DNA of 64,000 nucleotides from Isochrysis galbana (Eukaryota; Haptophyta; Isochrysidales; Isochrysidaceae). Within the stretch, counting starts at the first letter, position 1; every line of letters starts with the position of its first letter. The stretch spans positions 2,193,171-2,257,170 of the forward strand of contig CM030942.1 of NCBI GenBank assembly GCA_018136815.1, given 5' to 3'. Below are positions 45,147 to 54,430 of this stretch, piece after piece. Under the pieces are notes generated by a model that had not been told where the DNA came from, made no database searches, and saw nothing but the letters and a program-made list of their open reading frames with translations. A program made the translations under genes and the position numbers.

Positions 45147-45579
45147 TTTTTAGTAGATGATCGCCCATATATTGTCCCATTTGTTGTTATGTGCCGTGGG
45201 ATCGACTCTCGATGTCTTTCCGATCTCTTCCCTCACCTACGGGAACATAAGGGGTTCCAAAGTCCGAGACCCTAGACAAGAACTCGGTTTCATCGACACC
45301 CGTATGCTAATCAATGGACGCAAGGGCAAGGGCGGGGGCTTTACTAGTAGTAATACTCCTAGATGGGAAATACAGCGAGGGGGGTTCCAAATACAGTAAA
45401 TACAGTCTGTATTTGGCCTTCGTCCAAATACAGCCAAATACAGTAACAAATACAGTACCGGGGGGGGGCTCCCATGTTACATGTTACAAGCCCCCCCCCC
45501 CCCGCGTCGCCCCTCTCGCTGTCGTCGCTGTCGCCCCTCGCCCCTCCCTCCCTCCCCTCACCTCTCACTCTCACCACAA
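45147..45579. repeat. AAATACAG repeat cluster
   Basis: Seven copies of AAATACAG occur between 45367 and 45460, some facing each other so that CCAAATACAG..CTGTATTTGG forms a hairpin (45388-45417). A G-run and a C-run follow (45461-45503). No gene seen between 45147 and 45579. Confidence 0.8.
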
Positions 45580-45581
45580 GC

Positions 45582-45866
45582 ATGTACCAGCCCACCTCGA
45601 ACGGAACCTCGCGCTCCGCGCTGGACTCTCGCGAGAGCCAGCTCAGCCGGCTCGACGAGGCCGCCGCTGCCGTCGCGCTGCCAGCACGCCAGCACCAGCA
45701 GCAGCGGGCGGCACTGCACCACAGCTGCAATGGGCGTCCCTCCTCGATGGAGCGCAAGGCCGAGGAAGCCGCTGTGATGTTGAGGAGGAGGGAGAGCCTG
45801 CGCGCGCGCGCGATGATACGGGGAGCACAATCTTCAATGTGCTCTCTGCGCGCGCAACTGGGCTGA
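45582..45866 (+). CDS. Possible first exon of an unrecognised gene
   Basis: The frame MYQPTSNGTSRSALDSRESQ..LDEAAAAVALPARQHQQQRA..MERKAEEAAVMLRRRESLRA is helical, charged and unlike random translation. It stops at 45866. It lies just left of the virus-like leader at 46062 and may be cut off from its 3' exons. I cannot name it. Confidence 0.3.
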   Translation: MYQPTSNGTSRSALDSRESQLSRLDEAAAAVALPARQHQQQRAALHHSCNGRPSSMERKAEEAAVMLRRRESLRARAMIRGAQSSMCSLRAQLG

Positions 45867-46061
45867 GTCAGCTCACGTCTCACGTCCCAAGGCCAAGGGC
45901 GGAAGCGCTCGGTGACAGCGAAGCGTGTCGACCCAGTGTGGGATTGTGTGGTGCTCCTCAATGAGGAGGACACCAGCAACCCACATTGGAAGTGAATCGG
46001 CTGCGGTGTTTCACGCCATGGCGGGGCCACACGTACACGTACGTGTTGACGACCATCTCTC

Positions 46062-46701
46062 AGGAGAGGATGCAACTTGAGGTTCCCTTTTTTTAGCCCC
46101 CTGCATTGCCTTTTTCTACACCTTATACAATTTACCCCCCCAAAATGTGTCCCTATATGCAAACACCTATGGGTCCAATTGTTGCAGACGGGTCGCTGCT
46201 TGTCACGGGGGGGGGGTGTAGGGGGTGTAGGGGGGGGGCTGAATTTTTTTATATCCACGGGGCATTTGTAAAAAAAACACCGAAACCCAAGGAAACCGCG
46301 CACTCCCTTCCAAAACCGCGCACTAATCTGACACCTTTCCGAGTGGAGTTTCACCAAAAGGCCCCTGTTTTTGTGGGTGTTTGTGTTTCGTAACGGGGGT
46401 TATATGGGCATTAGGTGTAGTGGGGGGCTAGAAAAAGGGAACCTGCGGAGAGGAGCCAATTATTTCGTAGACATATACTAAGATGACTCCTGGCGACAAA
46501 ATTCACGACCAGCTCTTCGACTTGTTATCGCTTTGCATCAGTAAGCTAGGTCTTATTCTCCAGAAATTCATTGCACACCACAAGATAATGGATAAAAATG
46601 CCGTCGATGACATGATGATTGATATTCAAAATATTAAGAACCTTGCATGTAATCTACAATCATCAACGGCTGAGTCAAGAGAGAAGGTGTGGCAAATATA
46701 G
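46062..46701 (+). mobile_element. Virus-like AT-rich fragment 2 with full leader, fossil
   Basis: A leader of about 150 bases (46062-46210: GAGGATGCAACTTGAGGTTC, CTGCATTGCC, ACACCTTATACAATTTACCC, CCCTATATGCAAACACCTAT, CGGGTCGCTGCTTGTCAC) is shared with 47373-47520. Beyond it are a G-run, the CACGGGGCATTTGTAAAAAA motif (46258) also seen at 49478, and an AT-rich ORF at 46483-46701 (72 residues, MTPGDKIHDQLFDLLSLCIS...). That ORF is wholly helical, of unknown family, and not in host-like codons. Likely part of a large-virus, virophage or Polinton-like insert; incomplete. Confidence 0.5.
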
Positions 46702-46759
46702 GGTAACTCAATAGCCATTCCGCTGTATTCTTTTATTGGATAGTGTCTAGAGGATGCAA

Positions 46760-47065
46760 TAATAAAACAACTGAGCGTTAGTACCACTACTCCCACTAGC
46801 CCGGTACTATCACGACACCCCTCAGCGCACTTGCCCGCACGCCTTGAAGTGATGGCACAGACACATACACCAATGCATCCCTTCAAATCTCCCCCCTCGC
46901 AAACCCCCGGCTCCCATTATAACTCCCCACAAGTTACAATGAGGGAAAACCCATTGAGGCGGACCGGTCGACGCCGGCCGACTCTCCGGGGAAAAACACC
47001 GGGGGGGGGGGGAGGGACCTCTCGTCGTGAAGCAGAACGGCCCTTACAGCTCGCGCCGCGAGCAG
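46760..47065 (-). repeat. Family G repeat, copy 2
   Basis: Inverted copy of 42415-42715 with all its landmarks. At its outer end GTGTCTAGAGGATGCAA (46744-46760) repeats the beginning of the virus-like leader at 47369-47385, so the Family G end and the leader have become joined. Confidence 0.85.
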
Positions 47066-47372
47066 TCCTCGAAGAAATAAATGACTGCGCCCCCCGATAC
47101 CTGCCACAGGGACGTCTTGAGCCACTCCCTTCTTCTCGCCCCTCCTGTCGCCAGCCGCCCCCCTTCGCCCGTTTGCTAACGCAAACGGGGCCCGTTTCTT
47201 ACCGCACTCCATCGGGGGGGGCGCAAATTCCCCCCTCTCCCTCTCTCCATTCTCCTCCGCCCCTCTCCCTGCGGCGCGTCGCCATGCGGCGCGCCACGGC
47301 CTGCTCTCAGAGGGCCTTTGGGGGCTCCCAGAGGGCCAGCAAGGGCAGCTCAGGGGGCAGTGGAGGCTGTGT

Positions 47373-47953
47373 CTAGAGGATGCAACTTGAGGTTCCCTTT
47401 TTTTAGCCCCCTGCATTGCCTTTTTCTACACCTTATACAATTTACCCCCCCAAAAATGTGTCCCTATATGCAAACACCTATGGGTCCAATTGTTGCAGAC
47501 GGGTCGCTGCTTGTCACTGGACGAGGGAGTCGGCCGCGCGGATTAATTTCAAATAATAAAGAAGTCATCTTTATGTTTATCATTGTAATATTATCTACGC
47601 TATTTCTAGGCGGGAAGCATTGCGTGAAGCATTACTTTGGATGTCGTCAGCGGTTTTACCAGAACCCCTACAAAGTCTTTCCGCATCTTGAAATGCTCGC
47701 AAACAACTTTGAACTCATTGAAAGAGAGTTTCTTGGCAGTGAGTACAAAATTTATGATTGGCCAGAAGAATATCTTTACACAAAAGAAGAGGGTCATGAT
47801 TGGAAGGTAGTTCCACTCTATGGCTTTGGAGTTTGGAACGCAGAGTACTCGACAACATTTCCAAAGACAATTGAATTAATCAGAAGCATTCCAGGGCTTC
47901 GAACTGCAATTTTTAGCAAACTCGGCCCTAGACTAAGGCCTGTAACCAGATAA
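47373..47953 (+). mobile_element. Virus-like AT-rich fragment 3 (aspartyl/asparaginyl beta-hydroxylase-like), fossil
   Basis: The complete leader (47373-47520) is followed by an AT-rich ORF at 47573-47953. A hydrophobic start (MFIIVILSTLFLGG) is followed by a region like aspartyl/asparaginyl beta-hydroxylase: FPHLEMLANNFELIEREFLG, IYDWPEEYL, WKVVPLYGFGVWN, TFPKTIELIRSIPGLRTAIF and SKLGPRL. The spacing P..W..E..L..WK..PL...FP.T..L...IPG...A.FS.L is diagnostic of the family, which occurs in animals, bacteria and giant viruses. The codon use and AT content differ strongly from the host. It appears to be a relic of a large algal DNA virus or related element, and is incomplete. Confidence 0.65.
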
Positions 47954-48829
47954 CTGGGTATCGTGCTACTCACCTACCCACATCCGATTTCCACTACCCA
48001 CCTCCATGTGGGTAGGGGGGGGACTACTACCCACTGGTTCCGAATAGTGAAATTCCACTATTCAGGATAATCACGCGGGTAGCGGCGGCAGAGCCGCCGT
48101 ACAGCAATGCGCAGTGCGCGCGCGCCGAAGACAAGCTCGGGCGCTTTGTATTGGTATTGGCCGCGCCCAGCGCAGCCGCAGCTGGCGGTGTCGTGCCCTT
48201 GCAGCGCTAATGCTAATGCCAGCGCGCTGCCAGCAACTAGCAGCACACGCGGCCACGCACGCAGAGTGGATGCGCGGGGTGCCGAGCCTGGTCCGTAGAA
48301 TGACTCCCGCCGCCGGCCATCTGCCGGCAACAACTGCCCGACTGCCCGACGGCCGCATGCCCACAGCAGCATCTTCTTTGGCGACAGGTTACAGGTTCAC
48401 CTCCCTCCTCCCTCCCGTCTGCCGCCTCGCGCTGGCTCCCGTCTCTCAAAACGGACACCGCCGCAAAATAAGTAAAAAGAAGGGGGGGGGAAGCGATCGA
48501 TACCATAGGGGAATCAAAAGAGGCTCCGCTTGTAGCTTGCGGCCGTATATGTAGGGGCACACACGCACGCCAGCACACACACACACGCACGCACGCACGC
48601 GCGCGCGCGCGTACGTACACACACACTATATATATATACTACTATATAATAATAATATAATATATATAGTAGTTAATAGTAGTATATCTATGGGTATCGG
48701 GATACCCAGAATACCCAGCTACCCAGGGAGCCATTTGTAACTATCACTATCTAACTAGATAGGGGCCGGTCACTATCACTATCTAACTAGATAGGGGTCG
48801 GTGAACTACCCACAATATCCGGTTAGTCC
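47954..48829. other. Intergenic with hairpins and microsatellites
   Basis: GAATAGTG..CACTATTC hairpin at 48042-48063. Repeated ACCCAC/TGGGTA words lie at 47968-48035 and 48690-48725. (AC)n, (GC)n and (TA)n runs fill 48557-48680. A 33-base direct repeat TCACTATCTAACTAGATAGG (plus flanks) occurs twice at 48742-48801. No gene seen. Confidence 0.7.
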
Positions 48830-49669
48830 CAAATCCAATTGGTTACAGGCCTTACTTGGCACGCCACTCTCAGCAACCGCGGCAAGTCGAGTCTGCAGCC
48901 GACACAGGGCCGCCCGACGAGACTCTTGACGACGTGCGAATGCAGTGCGGGTCCAGCGCCTTGGCACCCGGCCCCTGAGGTTGAGGGAGACGCACAGCCA
49001 TTGCAATTGGTCAGTGGTTGGCATTGGTGGCGCATTGAGCGTCGGCCACATGCAGGCGCTTGATGAGACAGTCGCAGCCCAGCCGACCCTTGCTTGCGCG
49101 CTCTGAAGACTGTCGATCGCGCGCATCACTGCATGTGCATGATGCGCATGCTCGGCCTCGGCCGCAGCGTGTGCCTTGAGATCATGCATTGTCGCAACCT
49201 TGCGCGAGCAGCAGCGCTGGGTTTCTGCCAGGGTGGTAGGAGGTGTGCGCATGTGCAGGCATCCCATGGCGCTCAGTGGGCACCAGGGACCCTGGTGCAT
49301 GCGCGCGAGCGCAAGTGCGCACTCCGCCTCGGGCTCCGATGCACTGTCCACTGGACGGAGGAGGGACATTGGCGCGAGAGGAGAGAGGAGGCACAGAAAC
49401 AAGGGGGGGGGGGGCGGGGTACAGAAGGGGGTAGGGCAAAGGGCGAGGGGGGGAGTTCTAATTTCTATATACATTTCACGGGGCATTCGTAAAAAAACAA
49501 CCAAACCTGAGGTTGCAGCCTCTGGTCGCAGCATGTCAGCCCCTTGCACAGCCAACGACCCATCTTTCCTTTTGCTGCGCTCAACACCTCGCGGCTGTGC
49601 CGCGAGCACACCCAACTCAAGGCGCGCGACAATGAACACCGGTCAACTACATACTCACCCCCCCCCCCA
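48830..49669 (-). other. Uncertain minus-strand frame
   Basis: A frame of 277 codons covers 48806-49639. Its inner half (VATMHDLKAHAAAEAEHAHH..VMRAIDSLQSAQARVGWAAT) is protein-like and helical. The outer half crosses a G-run and the CACGGGGCATTCGTAAAAAAA motif shared with 46258, so the frame as a whole is unlikely to be one gene. Possibly a decayed gene with a repeat inserted. Confidence 0.3.
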
Positions 49670-49859
49670 AAAAAGTGAACTCGCGTATTATTTTTACCAC
49701 TTACTTGTATGGCCCCATCCCATAACTTTAGAAGTACTACTTGTACACCTGGCCCCGTAATAAGTAATAATACGTACTCCCAGAGTTGCCCCCAAACAAG
49801 AACCCCGCCCGCCTGTCCCACGCCCCCGCCCCTCGCTCTCCGTCCGTCTTCTTTCTCTG

Positions 49860-50135
<276 letters not shown>

Positions 50136-50168
50136 GGGTCGGTCGGCGGGGCTCGCTCCGCGCGCGGG

Positions 50169-51257
50169 ATGAGCTTGGAGGGGCGCCCAACAGACTGGCC
50201 CTGTGTCCGAGATGCGTGGCTCTCCCTCGCGCGGCGCACCGTGCTGAGCGGCGCAGTGTCCTTTGAGGTGGCGAGCTCCTCCGCGCCTGAGCAGGCCGAC
50301 ATCGACGAGATTCGCACAGACCTTGATCGGAGCGGATGCGCAGTGCTCGGCGTCCCCGTGGATGCCACAAGCCTCCACCGCAGATCCGTCCAGCAGGTCT
50401 TGCAGGCATGGTGTGCTCTGCGCCCTGACATTGGGTATTGCCAGGGTATGAATCTGCTGGCAGGAGCGACCGTGCGCATATGCGGAGATGCGTCAGACGC
50501 CTTCTCGCTCTTCGCATTGCTACTTTCTCGTCTACCAACGGGAGGAGTCGTCATTGAAATTGGAGCTCTGTGGCACCTGTTGCAGGTTCGGTGGCCCAGA
50601 CGATTCGGCAGGCGTTCCGCGAAAGTCATTGAGCCGCTCCGTGAAGCAGTTTGGCTGGTAGCCCTCCAGTGGCTCTGCCCAATGTGGGCAGGGGTGTTGC
50701 CGCTGGGCCAACTCGTTGCAGTATGGGCTCTAATTCTAGGCCTTGATAGCCCTGACCAAAAGGCCGCCACTGTCCCTACCTTGTTGAGCGCGCCAGTTGA
50801 TTTAGGGGTACCAGCAGAGAGGACCACTACCGAGCAGCTTGCAGGCATAGGTGCAGGTCGCACGAAGAGTGGTGGTATCTTGCGCATCGCCTTAGCATTG
50901 ATCGAGGGAGCGCCACCGCGCGAACTCCACGCAGCTGCATTGGCAGATTCAGCAGCAGGAGACAGCGGAGGTGGACAGGCCTACAATGTCCTTCGACGTC
51001 GGGCAGAGGAAATGGACGAGGGGGATGTCGCCGGCCTCCTGATAACTGCCCGAAATATCATGTTGAGCGAGGTGGAGGTTGTACGCGCGCGAGTGGCGAG
51101 CACCAAAGTGCTTCAAGCTCGTAAAGCTGAACGGAACGCGGTTGGCGCTGCGGGGGGTGCCGGGCGGGCATCCAGCGCTCAGTGCCGAGGCGACGTAGGT
51201 GTCAGCCAATCGAGCAACTATGTTTGTAGTTCATGGCGTAGCGGCTTGTACTGCTAA
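50169..51257 (+). CDS. TBC-domain Rab GTPase-activating protein
   Basis: 362 residues, single exon. IRTDLDRSGC carries the arginine finger (IxxDxxR) and GYCQGMN the glutamine finger (YCQGMN); both catalytic residues are present. The rest of the TBC fold follows: LFALLLSRLPTG, and WLVALQWLCPMWAGVLPLGQ followed by LVAVWALILGLDS, equivalent to the W..cLF...LP....lrvWD segment. A C-terminal helical tail follows (ITARNIMLSEVEVVRARVAS) that ends in low-complexity sequence. It would switch off a Rab GTPase by speeding GTP hydrolysis; the target is unknown. The N-terminal part of the TBC domain is short compared with typical members. Start chosen at the first ATG after the CT tract. Confidence 0.85.
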   Translation: MSLEGRPTDWPCVRDAWLSLARRTVLSGAVSFEVASSSAPEQADIDEIRTDLDRSGCAVLGVPVDATSLHRRSVQQVLQAWCALRPDIGYCQGMNLLAGATVRICGDASDAFSLFALLLSRLPTGGVVIEIGALWHLLQVRWPRRFGRRSAKVIEPLREAVWLVALQWLCPMWAGVLPLGQLVAVWALILGLDSPDQKAATVPTLLSAPVDLGVPAERTTTEQLAGIGAGRTKSGGILRIALALIEGAPPRELHAAALADSAAGDSGGGQAYNVLRRRAEEMDEGDVAGLLITARNIMLSEVEVVRARVASTKVLQARKAERNAVGAAGGAGRASSAQCRGDVGVSQSSNYVCSSWRSGLYC

Positions 51258-51604
51258 GGTTTATCATGCGAAGGCACGAGCCCGATCCGATCACGTCCGA
51301 TTTCCATGTACGTACCCATAATGCATTATTCATGCACCACAATATTGATAGCTGCCCTGTGAGGCGTCGGCGTTTGTGACTTATTTTCTGGAGGGCTTTC
51401 CTTAGGTGTTCTACCCCTGTGTTTGTCTAGCGGCGTGCTGCCGTCTAGCGTGTATTCGTCGGCCAACGGGTATTCAAGCCTTTTGTTGGACTTATAGCCG
51501 TCGGCCCCTATCTCCATCTCGCCGGTGGGCAGGGCTCTAGATGTTGATGTTGGGGGGTGTTATGAAGCCTTTCCCCTAGTATCGGCGTGCCAACAACTAA
51601 GCTT
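51258..51604. other. Intergenic, nothing seen
   Basis: 3' flank of the TBC gene, without repeats or frames worth reporting. Confidence 0.5.
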
Positions 51605-52700
51605 ATACTTGGTTACGATGGAGCGCGCCGCCGCAACTCCCCTCTCCTTCGGGCCCCCCGCCGAGGGCGGCCCCCCTGCCCCCACGGACTAGTCGCTGGC
51701 GAAGCGGCCGCGTCCACCCTCGGAGGCCGAGCAGGTGAGTGCGACCCCGGTCGCGCCACACGGCCCGTGGCCCCGGCCACACCGCCCACAACAGCCATGC
51801 TGGCCCCCATCATGGGGGTCTAGCAGGCTGCAGGACTCAGCAGAGAGAAGGCATCAGGCAAGCAGAACCCGCACTCCATTGGGCGTGCCTTATGGCAGAG
51901 GCCCCTCTCACCCTGGTGAGGGTCGCGCCGCCTCCCGCGGCCGGGTGGCCCTTATGGGCACATCTCCATGACATGCAACCAACATGACGCTACCTACTAC
52001 ACCACACAACAAGCTGGCAACACAGAATGGGTTTGTTGGTCACAACTCGCCAGCCAAATGGCACCCACAACACCCGTACCCTCCGGAACCTGCCCCCACC
52101 AAGGCACGACGCAGCTGACCCCCGCCCCGCCCGGGCCGGCCGACACTCAGGATCTAGAGTCAGACGAAAAAGAACAACAAGTTGATTCAGATGCGATCTA
52201 CGACCTCTCATTCCATCAAGCGGGCGACTTGGTCCTCCATGACACGACGGTCTACGCGGCCGTCGTCGAACTCCTACTTGAGCTCGAAGGTTTCGACCCC
52301 GAGCCAGACTTCTAGGCCCGCTCCTCGCGGGGCCCGTGGCACATCGCAGTCAACGAGGACTGCGCACGCGACAATTCCAAGCCCGCTACGGCCTCCAAAC
52401 CTAAACCTCCATCCGCGTCCACCAAGTGGACGTTGCGGTGCAAATCAAAATTGAGTCTATCGAAGATAAGCTCAACAAAAAAGGCACCTCCACCTCGTCA
52501 CGCAAGGTCCTGTACGAAGCCCTCCAGGACGTGGCAGCCCACTTCGTGGTGGAGGCCGAAGGACTCGCACAAACAAGCCTCAAAAATCACGCTGAGCGCC
52601 ATTGTCAAGGCCATCGAAAAAGAGGGACTCACATTCCTGAAAGGAAACCGTGAGCGCATGAAACTCGAAGGTGAGTCGGGCACCTTTGTGTCCAAAGTGG
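51605..52700 (+). mobile_element. Family C retroelement-like repeat, copy 2 (relic)
   Basis: ATGGAGCGCGCCGC at 51618 and a Pro-rich start match the Family C copy at 20772. Farther on are coding-like stretches (DAIYDLSFHQAGDLVLHDTT; VQIKIESIEDKLNKKGTSTS; GLTFLKGNRERMKLEG) resembling an ORF1/gag-type product. Broken in several places; a fossil. No polymerase region seen. Confidence 0.5.
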
Positions 52701-53005
52701 CCTCTCCTTGGGTTCAGTCACCGAGGCGGTGTGATCGAGTCAGCACCACCCTGTCAAATTCAGAGCGAGAGGGACCTCCTTGGTTGGGTGTGACCACTTT
52801 CCACGCTGCGCTCGCAGAGGCGCCACAAGGGCACGCCCAGGTGCTTGCGGGCCTCGGTCGGCCAGGAGCGCAGCGCGAGGCCCCGGAGCGCGCCCTGTTG
52901 GTCTTGTATAGGATGGCCTGGGATGGCAACGAGAGGTAGTCCAGGACGAGCCCAGCGACGTCACGCAGGTCGACCGACCGGCGTCATCGCGCGCGCTTTG
53001 CGGCG

Positions 53006-53260
53006 GTGGAGGGAGGACCGCGCGCGGGCACCGGGGCACGCGACGACCATGTGTTCAGCCTGATCTATCTACCTCTGGAGCTCGTACTGAGATTCCGACG
53101 ATGCCTTTCAAGACATAAGACGTTCACGTTATGGGCAGCGACGCGAATCTACTTAAGAGAATTACTCCAAGCTGTCGACAGAGCAACCTGTTGTTCCCCG
53201 GGCTAGTCGAGAAGATTCGTGTCTTTCTTGCTGGAGAAGCGCAATGCAAGCGCGCCAAGA
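53006..53260 (+). pseudogene. Decayed homologue of the 4594-5031 ORF
   Basis: The sequence GCACGCGA(C/T)GACCATGTGTTC and what follows aligns with 4819-5010. Translated pieces ARDDHVFSLIYLP and LFPGLVEKIRVFLAG match the intact ORF, but they lie in different frames with a stop between. It sits just right of Family C copy 2. Confidence 0.6.
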
Positions 53261-53307
53261 TGTCTTGAGGGATCCTTTTCCTGTATGTAACGTTATGTAT
53301 GAAAACG

Positions 53308-53410
53308 CTATGCGGGCACAAAATCACTCTAGAAGCGGGCCAAAGTGGTTGTGTTCGGGCGTCGGGAGGAAGGCGCGCTTTTAGAGTGGTTTTGTGCCCG
53401 CATAGAACGT
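53308..53410. repeat. Hairpin element, MITE-like
   Basis: GCTATGCGGGCACAAAATCA..TCTAGAAGCG at the left pairs with CGCTTTTAGAGTGGTTTTGT..GCCCGCATAG at the right (about 29 paired bases, few mismatches) across a loop of about 40. Flanking AACGTTA words lie outside both arms. Non-coding. Confidence 0.8.
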
Positions 53411-54430
53411 TAGCAGGGATGAGGATAATTGAACGCTTTTGGTCGTCAACGTGACTTTCTAGCGTGGGGGGTTCGCTTTTTTTGTTCATACAACTTACGC
53501 GAGACTGACAACACCAACACCCTATTCGCTGTGCTGTTTGTTGTGTAGTTTGTTGTTGTATTGTTGTGTTGTCTGTGTTGCTGGTTGATGGTGTTGTGGT
53601 GTGGGGTCGATGGCTTCCGGGGAGGAGGGAGGGAGACGATGCGAGGGGGCGTGCGCTGGGTGGGAGAGTGAGTCGACTCCTCCGTTACCATGTTGTTCGT
53701 GAGCAGCGACTGGGAAGTCAGTGGCTGGGTCTGGCTGTGGTTTGGGAGGTGGTGCTGTGTCTGGTGTGAGACTGTGTGTGTGGGAGTGTGGGGACTGCGA
53801 GTGTGGGGTGAGGGTGTTTGGGGGCTCGGCATGACATGAAGAGTACCAATTTCCAGCCTGCATAGTGACACGCGACGGACGGGGACGCACAGGGAAGACA
53901 GAGGGACAGGGAGACAAGGGGTGCTTCGGAGCGCTGGCGCTGCGAGAACCAAGACGAAGGAAGACTCAACGAGGGAAAACCGGGGGGGGCGAAAGACTAT
54001 GTGAACAAGGGAAGGATAGAAGATATGGACGAAGGGAACGGGGCACTGGCGGGTCGGGGAGGGGGCGGGGCGCGGGAAGACCCCCGACCCCGCTGGCTAA
54101 GGAAACAAGGGGAGGACCGGGGTTACAAAGGGAAGTGCAAGGGAGGGATCTCGGCTGCATGCGGGCGCGGAGAGAGGGAAGAGAGGGAAGGGCGGGGCGC
54201 TGGAAGGGAGACACGTTCTAAGAATAGAGCGTGTCGTGGGGCATGGAGGGCGTTCGCGCGCTCCCCCTAACGCAACATAGTAGTTAAAGCATGAGTGAGT
54301 ATAAAGTAATGCACCATATTGCTTTCCCAAGCACATCTGACTCAATCCAAGTCTCACTACTCCTACTCACACGGTTCATCCCCTTCACATCTCGCACGAG
54401 ATGGTGCGTTTGTGAGCTAGCTGCCAGAGC
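53411..54430. other. Low-complexity intergenic region
   Basis: TTGTTG/TGTTGT-rich stretch at 53525-53600, GTGTGTGGGAGTGTGGGG at 53765-53815 and G/A-rich sequence to 54230. No gene seen. It contains the 3' flank of the spermidine synthase gene. Confidence 0.6.

Noticed and set aside
45359-46357. 332-codon minus-strand frame
   Set aside because: Crosses the leader repeat, G/C runs and the AAATACAG cluster; composition changes at each border.
46062-47520. Two direct 150-base repeats as LTRs of a retrovirus-like element
   Set aside because: The 1.3 kb between them has no gag, pol or primer-binding site, a third partial copy exists at 42108, and each copy opens its own AT-rich segment.
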